Source: Apostichopus japonicus
Taxonomy: Eukaryota > Echinodermata > Holothuroidea > Aspidochirotida > Stichopodidae
Length of the DNA: 64,000 nt
Direction of reading: 5' to 3'
Assembly (NCBI RefSeq): GCF_037975245.1
Contig: NC_092581.1
Location: 3,730,001-3,794,000 of the forward strand
Shown here: positions 46,901-59,793 of the stretch, in pieces
Numbering within the stretch: position 1 is the first letter of the stretch
Layout: each line of letters opens with the position of its first letter
Translations under genes and position numbers: made by a program
Notes under the pieces: generated by a model
Seen by the model: the letters and a program-made list of their open reading frames with translations, nothing else
The model's database searches: none
Told to the model about the DNA's origin: nothing

Positions 46901-49900
46901 TTTAAGGTTTAGATACTTAAGGAGTACTCATTGACTCACAGACAGTGGGAATTTTGGGAGTAATGAATTTTGCATGAAAGAAAATGGATGGAAGGAATAT
47001 CTCTAAGTTACCAATCTGTATTTTACTGAAATGATATGTTAAAGCTTTTAGTGAGTAACAAGCACTGGAGGAAGTCATTTTGCTTCTTTTATTCGCTTCA
47101 AATTATTAAAATATATATATTGTTCTACTTTCTACAGTTTTTTTGGTCTTTTTTTGCAGATAAAATTAGTAAGGATGATTACTATAGCAAGAATGTAGAA
47201 TTCAGGCTGTGGCTGATGGAAGAAGTGAGTACGGTTTTCTTTCCATCTTGTTTCCATATAAACTGTTTTTTTACCAAAAGTAACCCTCGTGATTCCTGGA
47301 GGTGGATCGTAGTAGGAGGTCCTAGATGTTATCATCGTCGTCGATTTAGGGTCTCGGCAAAGTCGCGGAGTTAACAGCGGAAGCTTTTAAAGATGAGATT
47401 ACACAAAAATACATATTCATTTTGACAAGATATTTAAATCATTCATTCTATGATCTACTAAACATAATTAATGTGATTAAGCTCTTATATAGTTTGAAGT
47501 AGAGATCAAGATCGATCGCATCGCAAATCATCCCGCATGAAGATTACTGTCTCATTTTACTGCACTGTAATGTATTGCACTGTATACTGTCTCGTTTTAC
47601 TGCACTGTAATGTATTGCACTGTAATGTAATGTACTGTAATGTATTGTACTGCTGTGTACTGTATTTAACTGCACTGTTGTATTGTATTCAATGATCGGT
47701 AATTTATGTCAGAACAAAGGAAATCACAAATCATGCAATTTGTAGACAAGCTTTAATTAAGTTCATCGTTCAGTGGATGATTATGATCGGTAAACCTAAA
47801 TATAGGTTGAATATGTTAAAATGCAATACAAGAAACAAGTAATTATGTACAAAGGGATGTTTTAATATCTTGTCGTCTTCGACAAACATGGTAGATATTC
47901 TTTGAAAGCTTTACGCAACCTTTGTTGTTGTTGATTGATACTTGAAATGTAATGCCTATGGCATGTTTGATTGGTTGTGGAATGTTTGCTTGGCTGTGGA
48001 ATTTTGCTTGGTTGTGGATTTTCTCTTAATTTAGAATGTCACTACTATACAACTTGTTTGCAAGAGTATTATGTTACTCAGTGTTATGAATCATTTGTCG
48101 ACATTATATAGAAGAATATACATTTCCGTGGCAACAGCCGCCATGATGACATCATGAAAAGTCCGCTGTTGCCAGATGCAATAATGAAATTTCACAAAAT
48201 TAAAAAAGAATTGTATCTCCACTATTCAACAGGCTATTAAGGATGTCAATATCACCTTAATATGAAAAGAAAAAAATCCACAAACACTGAACTTTGGCCA
48301 CAGGATAATCATTTAAACCAGTTTTTAACCCAGTTTTTAACCCAATTTTCTGTGACACATCATGATACAACCCACGAAGCCACCAAAAAAAAAAACAGGA
48401 AGTGAAATTCAGCTAATTTGATGACTGAAAGTAAAAAATGATCAACTGACAAATATCTTCTTTCCTCTTTCACCTTTCTATTTTTATCCATCACAGCAAG
48501 CACTTTTAGTTTGTTCTCCTTGTTATTCATTTTTCATTTTCTTAGAAAAAGTTGGCAATGGGAGACATGAAGACAACCAAAGCGAAAAGCTATTTCAAAA
48601 AGTTTGTGAAAAGGTGGAACGACGGCAAACTCGCGAAGGTAAAATTCCTCGAAAAATCCGGAAAAAATTGTTTGGACAGTAAAGTTAGAGTCAGTAAATT
48701 TTACTTCCCCAAAATAAAGGAAGTTGTTGTTTATGGGAAACAAGATATACCATGATTTAGATAAACCTGCATACTCAGCCCAAGAAAATTGGGTTTATTG
48801 GTCGAAAAACCTGGATTATCAAATGAAAAATGAAGAAATGTCACTGATTAACTCTGATTTTCTGTGGTATTAGAAGAGGTAGTGTGAGACAGGGCTTTAG
48901 CAAGAAAAAAGCAGTGGTTTCTACCAATAAAGCAAGTTCTTAAATTGATAATTTTTTTATTGCCAATTAGTATAAAATATTGCATAACAAAAGGACTCAG
49001 TTGACCAATGTTAGTAATTACGGGTGCAAAATTCAACTAATGTAATATAAATACTGCTTACAATTCAATAAAATTTCTTGATGAAGATCCATCTATTATA
49101 TAAAAAAAATTCATATCTTGAAGCTTTCCAGTCATTTACAGAATGTAACATGTTAACTTTGCTGGTTAATTTTTTATATTTTAATCTGGACTAAAAGAAG
49201 AATCCTGTCTCCACGTAAAGTCATGAAGACATTTTAAAGTTTTGCGCTTTTCTCTCGTAGAAATACTACAAGGGAATCGATGCCGCTGATGCGAAGGGTT
49301 CACTGACAAAATACAAATGGAAGGTAAGGGCTGTGTCGAAAATTGGAAAATAGTTTCCTGTAAGAACCTGGAAGCTCCAGTGTTTATATTTATAGAAAAA
49401 TCATGTTTTTTTTTCCTTTCTTTATTTAAATATGTTTTTATGTGTGTTTTAAGGAAAACATGTGTCTTTTTTTATTTCTCAAATATTTTGTCAATCAACA
49501 GAAATATTTCGAACATTGTAACTTTTCCTAGTAAAGACACTGTTACTTTTAAAAAGGTGCTCTAACCCCCCCCCCCCCCCTCCTTCATACATATTTGATT
49601 TCAAATCTTTTCTTTGATCAACAGAAAAAATTACAAACATTGTGCTTTCTTTTAGAAAAGGCTATGTGTCTTTGTATAAAGCTAGTTTTAAAAGTGTTTT
49701 GTTATTTTTCCTCAATCCATGTGACAAATCTCCCAGCTGATCATTTTTCTCTGGAATTAACACTCCCCCCTGCCTGATGAAGAAGTCCCCCTCCCTCCCT
49801 CCCTCCCTCCCCCCAATCCCCACCCCTTGCACACACTACTGGTATGGAGACAGACATTCCACTGTTAAAACATATCCAGTTATGGTTTTGAATTTCCTAT

Positions 49901-52849
49901 AATTTACCACGTCATCTTAAAAATTTTCCCTCCCAGTTTGCTGAGAAGCTGCAAGGAAGTGACATCAACAAACCGTCGAGTAGTAGCAACAGTCCTTTCG
50001 TTGAAGGAGAGAAATCGGCTCGACAATCAACGTTTTCCACTTTCGGTAAAGCTTCATCACCGACCATAGGGCCAGAGAAACGTGTCCTTGGACCTGAGAG
50101 ACCGGTAGGAAAATATTTGATTGTTAAATGAGAGGCCAAAAAATTTATGCTACTTATTGGCCTAAAATGCCACTGGGTTTTGCTGATGAACAGTAGAAAA
50201 AAACAGGGCAGTTGCAAAAAAAACATTTCTACCAGTAGACATTAAGATCTTAAAGACAGTTGATTAACAATCTTCAGTCAAAGTATCGGCATTATTTCCG
50301 TACCTTGCATAGGCCCTCGTGTGTGTGTCGTAGTTCAGGAAAGTGCCAGTGAGACCTTGATTTAATCCGGTAGAATTTTTGAAAGGAGACACAAATCCTG
50401 ACATCATTATCGGTCTAAGTGACAGATATAAAGAAGAGATAGATAGAACTTATCCAAACAGTTTCTTGGGAGATAGAGTGTTAGCTCAGTGGTTAACGCT
50501 GGTGCCTTTCAATCATTAGTTCCCCGGTTCGAGTCGCTCCCAGATTAATGTATATGTCGTCCAGTTACAGAGTTGTTGACAATTGACAATTCATAATCAT
50601 GGGCGTTAAATATGAATGTAAGAGACTGACTTCAGTCAGCTTGCGGCTTTGATAGGCCAATGAGGCTTCTTCGCGAGTTCCTGCTTGCAGGAGGATCTTA
50701 TATACATACATACATACATACATATCATAGATGTGATGGTCCTTTACTCGCTTACCAGTCTCCTCACAATAAATGCACTTTTGCTCTACCCTGTCTAGAG
50801 TGAACTGGTAACCTTTTAGTTAAGTACACTCTCCCAGTGACTGGCTCATCCCCTCTACTGCCCTCCCTCTCCTTCTCATTCTGCTTCCCAAATTATCTGA
50901 AACACATAATGAGAGTAAATAAAAAAGGAAAACAAAAAGAAAGAGTAATCCTACCATTTAAAGTAAGTAAAGCATCGTAGCCTCGTTAAAGTATCTTCAG
51001 ACCCTTTTGTTCTAATTTTTTTTTTTAATCTTTTTTGGGTGTCAGCCTCACCTGATGCTCCAGCAAGATTCAGATGAGGATCGAGAGACGGAAAGGAAAA
51101 GAGTCAGAACAGAGAGAAAGAAGTACAGAGAATATGATAAATTGGTAAGGCTGTAATACGTCTCTTTTTCACTAGCTCCTTAAAAAAGATGCGACTTTAT
51201 ACACCAAACTTTTCATGGAAAATATGTCTTTTTCCTATCTTGCAAGCCTTTCTCAGTTGTGCTTTGTTTTCTTCAAGTACAGAGAATATGAAAAATTGGT
51301 AAGGTCGTAATATGTCTCTTTTTCAATAGCTCCTTAAAAAAAGATGCGACTTTATACACCAAACTTTTCGTGGAAAATATGTCTTTTTCCTATCTTGCAA
51401 ACCTATCTCAGTTGTGCTTTTTTTTTTCTTCTTTGAAAGTATATATTAGAAATATACACTATTTGCTAATATATCATAAATACATGACAAAACTAATTTG
51501 ACTTTGGCTACCTCTCAACCGTTTCATTTGTTTGTGGAGATTATTTCTAAATTCTTGCAGATCTCTTCATTCTATTATTATGCAAGACTTTGACAAAAAC
51601 ATATATACGATAACCAGCACATTCAAACTGTTCATATCTCTACCGAAATTGAATAGACAGGGTACTTCTCGAGTTCGAGAGAATGTATAGTCGCCCATAA
51701 AATATTCCGTTTTCCTTTTCTACAGACTATGGAAGAGCTGACTCCGAAAGCTACTGGTCACGAGGCGAAGGTAGAAAAGAAAATGTTGAGGAAGCACAGA
51801 GCTTCGAGTCCGGAACTTTCTGACAGAGTACTTATGGGTTCAGGGTTAGTGTAATATTTGCATTATAATGTCTGTTTGATTGTCTGTTCGTCCTTCCGTA
51901 CGTTTTTAGGAAAAATTGTCATTCTTCTCTGGGTTCACAGTGAGTAAAGTATCAATGTAATTTTTTCCTTTTAATTGAGGTGTCAGACAGATTTCACTGG
52001 GTTGTAGCATGAATCACAAGGTTCTATTTCTGAGTTTGTTCAAATATTTTGGAAACAGTTTTAATAATTGCTTGTCAGTATGTGAGTCAAATATTTGTGC
52101 ACTGATATATTATTACATAGTGAAATGGAATTAAACAATCGAATAAATGTGGTTTTGTGTTGCATCCAAGCAATTTCTAGCTGTTTAATTCCAGGGCACG
52201 ATAACAAAGTGAAAACAGGAGTAAATTTTGATGAAAATAATTTACAGTAAGTGTTTTGGCTGCTGGGTGTTTGGGTTTGTATAGAAACAAATTAAGAAAT
52301 TGGAAATGGGCTAGTCATCAGTGTGTGTCCAATTTGGACGAGAGAGAGGTTGGGTTGGGATGACTCATGAAACCTCCCTATATTAGTCTTTACCCTTGGC
52401 ATCCTCTCTCATTTGAACCCACTAACCTCCTTCTAGCAGAACTAATTAAAAATGTTTTAATTAGTAACAATATGCTTTCTCTCACATCAAATTAGGATGG
52501 ACATAGAGACAATTATGGCCAAGAAACGTAAGTCCGATGCGGCGAAGCGAGAGAGAAACGTAACCAAAGCCAGTGTTAAGCTAAAGGAGTATCAAGCGAA
52601 GGAAAGTGCCAAAATGAAGGTTAGTTTTCTGATTGGCTGTTTTATCTTAAAATTGGAAAGAAAATAGATGTCCTGAAAAGTAAATATCATTCAGTCAGGA
52701 AAATGAAATCAAGGGTAGTCATCTGTAGTCGTAGACAGATAACAGAGGTAAGGTAAGGTCATGTCGTGTCATATTAAGTTATGTACAACATACTGTTATT
52801 AATGGTATATATATATATATCTATCTATATCTATATATATATATATATA

Positions 52850-52902
<53 letters not shown>

Positions 52903-52951
52903 ATATATCTATATATATCTATATATATATCTATATATATATTTACAGATT

Positions 52952-52987
<36 letters not shown>

Positions 52988-53273
52988 TTTACATATATAT
53001 ATTGATTTACATATATATATGGACAGGTTACATTTAGTTAGTTCATATCAGCAGATTGAAGTAAGTGATATTCCAGAAATCCTAGTTAACAAAGGATAGT
53101 CTAATTTCTTTATTCAGTGCATCTCCAAAAAGAAAAGAAGAAAACACCTTGAAGGATATCCGAATCGAGAATGATTCTAAATATTACTTTGTCGTTATTT
53201 TTCTCCTAACCCCCCCTTTTAGGCGCTCTTCGAGATATCTAAAGCTAACAGGAGTAAAGACGCTCTCTGGTGA
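43916..53273 (+). CDS. conserved Lys/Ser-rich nuclear-type protein, 338 residues, 11 exons (complete)
   Basis: CDS exons are 43916-43929, 45019-45119, 45849-45968, 47160-47224, 48546-48638, 49261-49323, 49937-50104, 51046-51144, 51726-51844, 52496-52619 and 53223-53273. All have GT-AG sites and matching phases, and the total is 1,017 nt including TGA. The start, ATCATGG, has A at -3. The protein begins [17 protein letters not shown] serine run and an acidic/lysine-rich stretch follow (to about residue 78). Residues about 80-152 form a compact conserved block: [35 protein letters not shown] and KYKWKF. The second half is a charged, helix-prone tail with many KR clusters, ending RSKDALW. Similar DYY...EFxxWL...YYxGI blocks occur in plant and animal proteins I recall but cannot name. 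Nuclear location and a role near RNA processing are inferred from composition only. No signal peptide or membrane segment is seen. Confidence 0.9.
43930..45848. other. introns 1 and 2 of the plus-strand gene
   Basis: AT-rich sequence apart from exon 2 (45019-45119). No repeat family recognised. Confidence 0.6.
46560..46905. mobile_element. TTAA-flanked MITE, copy 3 (inverted)
   Basis: This is the reverse orientation of copies 1 and 2, with TTAA at both ends (46560-46563 and 46902-46905). It lies in intron 3 of the plus-strand gene. Three copies in 64 kb suggest a numerous family in this genome. Confidence 0.85.
47560..47690. repeat. TGTACTGTAATGTATTGCAC-type short array
   Basis: Imperfect copies of ctgtaatgtattgcactgta in intron 4 of the plus-strand gene. 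Confidence 0.75.
50476..50725 (+). mobile_element. tRNA-derived SINE in intron 7 of the plus-strand gene
   Basis: A and B boxes (TTAGCTCAGTGGTTAACGC, GGTTCGAGTC), the shared body and a (CATA)n tail match the copies at 22102 and 33461 with few differences. Confidence 0.88.
51121..51431 (+). repeat. 154-bp tandem duplication copying the end of exon 8 and its splice donor
   Basis: The first copy starts inside exon 8 of the plus-strand gene at 51121 and the second at 51275. They differ at few positions and both run through the exon end, the gtaagg donor and about 125 bp of intron. In the second copy the last seven codons of the exon recur as YREYEKL (51278-51298; the original is YREYDKL). The duplicated intron end gives it a pyrimidine-rich acceptor ending ttcttcaag and a gtaagg donor. 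The result is a potential in-frame 21-nt microexon. Confidence 0.85.
52810..53020. repeat. AT dinucleotide tract with ATCT and ATACAT interruptions
   Basis: About 200 bp of (TA)n in intron 10 of the plus-strand gene. Confidence 0.95.
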
Positions 53274-55733
53274 ACGAACGGTATGTACGCATACTATCTC
53301 ACAAAAGTGAACAGAGATGTATTTCCGCTTCAAGCCAGTCGTAACCGAAGTACCAGTGTTCATGCTTGGTAGTCAAGGACGTGGATATAGTCTGTCTTCA
53401 TTAAGAAGACATCATTGGCGAGGTAAAGGTGTACTTGCTCATTTGGTTGTAGGTGGGTGTTTTTTTTTTTAACATTTTTCCATATTCACATAATATTCAC
53501 TTCTAGAAACTGTTTATTTCTTTTTACCTTTTTTGTTTTGCAATTTCCAATTTTAACTTATAGGGTTTGCGCACTAAACTTCAGTGATTGCTACTGGTAC
53601 GCAATTACTTTAGGAGTTTTATAGGGTTTGTTTTTTCAATGTTATTTTAAAAGCTTAATTGTTAAATGCTCCACTATTACTACCAACCAGACTTTACAAA
53701 TTACATTTGTAAAAGATTTGTAAAAGTTGTAGGCATCAACCAATCTAAGAGCTCGTAAACATGAAACAAATTCAAATAACAGGTTGCATTCATCAACTTG
53801 TTGTGTTTCCTCATGGATAAAAACTGGACCAGCAAAATGGTCACATGATTACACTAATGTCACAACAGAGGCTGAATATCTCCTTAAAATATGTTACTTA
53901 CAGTACAGGATATTCACCTAATTTAGCCTAACAACACTTTCATAACAGATAAATTCTAGCCTAGCCTTCTGTACATATCAGAATTGGGGATTAGGTAGGA
54001 TATCATTGTCAACTGGTTCGGCTCATTTCTAACTTTATTCACTCTTATGGAAGAAGGGAAAAGTAGTCATCATTGTTAAATAAACTTTAAAAAAATAAAA
54101 AATCCTCGTTATTTGGGTGAATCTGTTTTATGACTGTTTGTGACTTTGAATTGGCCCAAGGGGTGAATTTGTCTTCGTTTTATATTAGTCATTAAGTTAA
54201 AACTTGTTTTTACTATGATAGCATTTAACATGTTTACCTCTAAACACATTTTTTTTTATAGTCTCACTTCCACTTTTTTAGCTAGTTAAAGTGCCAAAGG
54301 TGTTTTCTTCCTTTTTGTATTAAGTTGCCAAATTTCAAATTGTATAGAAATAGTGAGATCTTATTAACATGGTCAATACACAAATTTGAGAGGACAACTC
54401 ATTTACGTTGTGTAGTAGCTTGTTAAATTACGTTGGTCTTCCACACAGTACCTCCGCCCCCCCTCTCCTAACCCTGTTTCCCCCATACTACGCCCACCTC
54501 TTGATGGAGAAGACACTGCTTACCAGTGCGGTTTAAAGTCATAGAAACAATTAGAAACATTTTAAAGTCTCATAGTTAAGTTTAAGTTAAGAAATAAAGT
54601 TTATTAGTTAAAGTTATGAAAGGTTTGGGTCAATTAAATGAAAAAAAGTGATAGAATTAGCCTCAAAGCTCAAATTTTCTGTTGATAACATTGGTACCAC
54701 CAGTAAGTTTCAATCAATAATAAGTATTTTATCTCATTTTAGTCCATTTTAGTATATATTTATCTTACTCTGAGCGGTGTTAAGTCAAGAAATTCCAAAT
54801 GAGTAACTAGGACTATTTCTGATGAGGAGCTGAAAAGTTGGTTACTAAGCAACAGAGGTCAGCATAATGTCATGCTGGCATGATGCTTTGATAGGCAGAT
54901 TTTTTCCAGAGGGCTAAAATTTGTATATTCATTTATTAAATATTTAATGTGTTGATGTTTTAAGTTAGCTTTCGAAAGATGCTTTTTATTGCACTTCAAG
55001 TAAAGGTACTCCTTTGTTGTTCTCGAGGGGGGGGGGGTGCACAAAATAGAATTGTGAAATCGATATGGGGAACATTGTGAAATTATGAAGAGATATATCC
55101 TAAACTAGTGTTTGCATTTATTGGGACAATTTCACCAAACCTATCCTCACCCAGTATTACGAAAAACAAGAAAAACAACCCACAAAAAACAAACAGAAAA
55201 ATATCACAATTGATCAAACTAAGAAAAATGTTCAGACTGTTTCATCAAATGTAGTTTAAATCTTGTGTACGATTCTCTTACAATTCCAAACATTTGACCC
55301 CCAACCCCCCACTCCCAGATACTTCTGCTGTACCCCCGCCCCTGGCTCCATATTTCTGCAGTAAGTAATAGTCCCAAGCAAAGATCATTTCAAAAATTTC
55401 GAAAAAATGTTGAAATATTGAAATGAAACTGGATGAGTCAAGTTGAAGCATAAAACCAACGACCGTCATAGTTATCTGACATGATATACATAGTTAATTT
55501 CATGAACAAAATAACTCCCCCACCAAGAGATACGATAATCCTTTTAACTTTGTGAGATATGAAAGCTAAACAGTCAAAACATTGGACATTTAACATTGCT
55601 GACATGTCCTGTATATGACGCCATACTTCCACCACGATGTGTATGTGTGTGTATATATGTATGTATATGTATATGTATGTATATGTGTGTATATATATGT
55701 ATATGTACATATATATATGTATATATATATATG

Positions 55734-55782
<49 letters not shown>

Positions 55783-55867
55783 GTATATATATATATTTAT
55801 GTATATGTATATATATGTATATGTATATATATATATGTATATATATATATTTATTATACATGTATTA

Positions 55868-55899
<32 letters not shown>

Positions 55900-57316
55900 A
55901 TCGATTCATCTTGTTCTGTTTATTTTAAGGAATGTTTTATTTCCTATTTAACTGATACACATAAGTATTATGATTCATATTTATGATATTGCTGTCTGCA
56001 AGATACATTTGTATAAATTAGCATAATCGTCTGTAGTTAATTTATAAACAAGCCTCGTTATATTGTGAATTGGTTCTTATCATTTTTTTCTCGCTTTCAC
56101 TGGAAGATATTCAGATATATATTTCTATTTTAAACAAGTATGGCTCATGAATTTCTTCTTTCATTTTGTCTTTACTTTTGTTTTGATCATGGGTCATAAC
56201 AAGGGGTGGAGGGGAGGGGGGTGGGAGCTAAATATGAAAATTGCATGTGTGTAGAAACATACTTCTTTTTATGATACAAAATAGTGCAACAGGAATAAAT
56301 ATGGAACAGGAGAGAGTGCCTCAAGCGAAAAAGATCAGATCAATGGGAAATATCATTCTTCGATTCAGAAACGTTTTAATCCTGTTATTTCTTAGATTTT
56401 CCGTCTAAAATCGGCCTACTAGTTGAATTATCTCGATTTGCAAACAAATCTGTATTTACAGGGGAACTAATAGATTTGTATCGCTGTCATTGCAAACAAC
56501 AACTCAATACTTCACGTGATAAAACAGTGCGCGGATGATAAAAAAAAATCTCAGGCTGAAATGTATATCATATTTATTTTAGGAACAGAAAGGAACATGC
56601 CGCCCGCCCCCCCCCCCTTGCCTTGAGGGGAAAATTGTACTATGCAATATAACATAGGATACATGATAGAAATAATAGCACCATTATTACATCTAAGTTC
56701 CCTTTAACAAACAATGACTTCTGAAAGAGTACAGGGGACACCCCTCCGGATGACGGACTTCAGCAAACGTTTTTACCCCTTCCCCTCCCGCCCCAAAACA
56801 AATCGCAAATCGCTACATTGCCGGAAGACGGTGTTTATCTATAATATTTATATATATATATATATATATTACTTGGTCATTATTCTGTAGAGAGACTGAA
56901 AGTGTTTCTTTTCCTCCGAACAGTTGTCGGTGGAAATGCTGAGCAGTAAATAAAGAAACTAATTGCTTTACATACTTTTCATTTGAAAATCGTTATAGTT
57001 CTTTGCCCATGTGTTAATGATACGGCTTCTCTCCTGCGCATAAAATATTGGCAATGATTCAGAATGTCCAAGTACTTTCACTTTGTCTGTCTTACTGACT
57101 AAAAGAACTATATCCCTTTCTGTTTTGGTTTATATATGATCTATTTATAGTTGTGTTTTTTCAATTTGAATTACTTTTTCTCTCGATCGTCCTTCAGTTC
57201 CAAATTTACGCTGAAGGTAAAAAGTGAAGTACCTTTTTTGTCGATTCCAAAGTCTGTTCCAAAAATTTGTCCGTCAGTCTTTTGTTGTTGTCTGATTTAG
57301 TTTTTCTTGTATCATC
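53274..57316. other. intergenic region, 3' flank of the plus-strand gene and 5' flank of the SRCR-HYR gene
   Basis: The left part presumably holds the 3'UTR. One AATAAA is at 54593-54598 and could be the poly(A) signal, but nothing else supports it. The middle holds the TATG/TA microsatellite and poly-G/C tracts. Another (TA)n lies near 56845-56870. I see no coding exon. Confidence 0.55.
55632..55905. repeat. TATG/TA microsatellite
   Basis: About 270 bp of alternating tatgtata units in the intergenic region. Open frames here on both strands, of YIYIY type, are artefacts of the repeat. Confidence 0.95.
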
Positions 57317-59734
57317 ATGCTACTAGCTCTGAATATTATTGCTACTTTGCTTCGGTACATTTTCTTGCTTGGCATACACACCGGAGCCGTGGAGGCAAAA
57401 GGTAAGTAGATGCCTGCAACTTCATACCCTTCATATATATATATGTTGTTGTCATGATACAAACCAAATATTATGATACATAAAATGTATTGGTACTTAT
57501 CTTTTATGGTCACCGTCACATGATTGGTGTTGGGGGTGGTGGATGTTTGAAGTTTGACATTTATTTACTTTTTATATCGACATTTCGGCTAATTTCCTTG
57601 AAAATTGAAAGGTTAGTATCCCAAATTTTCTCACAACACAAACCACAGCAGGTATATAATATGTAACTATTTTTGCACAAAATTAAACTAACTATTTCCT
57701 AAAAAGAAAAGAAAAAAAAGTTCAGTTTCATGCATTGACTCTTAGGCTCGGATCCAATAGGGGATAGGTCGGGGGGGGGGGGTCGGGGGTAGACCCTTCA
57801 TTTCAACCCAACACGAAATATTAAAAGTATACTTATTAGAATAGCTACATTACGTATGGACCTAATTATATACCTCATGTGTAGCTTAAATGTGCATCCT
57901 AATGCACAACTTCACGTATATGTATTTTTCTCTTCTTTTCTGACCAGTAATAACAGGAGTAAGCTAAAGTCAGTTTATCAACCCCAAAACTTTACAGTAA
58001 TTATTACAATAGCTGCCTTCGGTGTGGACCTAATTACATACCTCATTTGTAGCCTAAATGTGCATTCTATTGCACCACTCCACGTATATGCATTTTCTCT
58101 TCTGTGGGGGGGGGGGGAGGGGCGAGAGGAGCCATCACTCCAGGGGCACCCCCTACATTTTAAACCCCCTGGATCCGCCCTTGCATATTACATATGTTCT
58201 TTCTTTACACGCATCTCTATAGATCCTAATATCAGGCTCGCTGGGGGTGACCATCACAGGAAGGGCCGTGTGGAGGTCCTTCTCTACGGAGAATGGGGGA
58301 CGATTTGTGACGATAACTGGGACTACAATGACGCTATTGTTTTCTGTCGTCAACTTGGTTTCAAAGACGTCGATAAAGTTCGAAAAGATGCGTTCTTCGG
58401 AGAAGGAAATGGGCAAATATTTATGGATGGGATTGAGTGCGACGGTACAGAGAGAGCTATCACAGACTGTCCGTATACTAGCTACCATAACTGTATCCAT
58501 TCTGAAGATGCCGGTGTTGTGTGCACTAGTGGTAAGCGTCCATGCAGACTAGCCTCTTGCAAAGAATTAATCTTACAAACATTTATTTAGGGTTTCAGCA
58601 GATATGTTTATAGACAAAGGGTTTCGTTGCATCGCCAACTTATTTTTTTCTTTTTTATCATTCAATTTCTTTGATGTTAGCCTATGAGTGATTGGTTACC
58701 CCCTAAATACAATTCAATCACTGCTGATACAATCGTTTGTTACTGCCATCTGATTTGTGTTGGTTGTAAGTCCATGGAGGGGGGTGGAGGGGAGGAGGGG
58801 GACATGAAGGAGCTGAACGGGGCAGCGGTACGTGCCCCTCGTTTGTGAAAAACCTTCGAAGTGTTCTTTTTTGTTAATGAAAAGTATCTATTTGTTTATA
58901 ATTGGAAACCGTGCAGCCCAAATTGACAATTCTATGTTTCACTTTGCAAAAGTTTGAAGTCGATCCTTAATTTCATACTTCCGTGTGCGAGTTTGGTTGA
59001 CTGAATTATCAGATTATGTTTTCATATGCTTTATTTTCTTCAACGGTGGGGCATGCTGCCAAAAAGCCTATTTCCAGCGTAAAACACAGGTTGAAATACA
59101 ATCACGATACGGTGCATATAAAAAATATTGTGACAGTGCAATTGGCTAAATATTACGTCATTCCGTTCACCTTTTTTATGATATCGTTCCGTTTGTAGAT
59201 TTCGTAGAGGTATGTCCAAGTAACAAAACAATTTCGGTGACATCTGACGTCATCAAAGCGAGCCTGGTCGATTGGACAGTACCATTCACGGGAAGTCAAG
59301 ACGTAGGTACAGCATGCAGTCATTCCACAGGGGACTTTTATGACGTTGGAATCACCATGGTAACCTGCTCATTCAGTTCATATGTGCATTCTTGGACATG
59401 CCCATTCTACATTGCTATTTGTCCAACAGGTAAGCTTCACTTTATATACGCTTTATAAAAACGAGAGACCATTAAGTTTATACAGAATTACAACATGACG
59501 AACCCCAAAAATATCGCTGCCATTTTTACTCCATGCCATAGGCGTACGAGGCGGGGGGGGGGCAGGGGGGCAGACTGCCCCCAAATTTCCAGAGGACAAG
59601 AAATTCCGGCAAAAGTCCTGAAAAATTGGGGCAGCCTAAGAGGAGAAAAAATATATATATATATATTTCTTTTTTTTCTCCTCTTAGGCTGCCGGAATTT
59701 TTCAGGACTTTTGCCCGAATTTCTTGTCCTCTGG

Positions 59735-59793
<59 letters not shown>

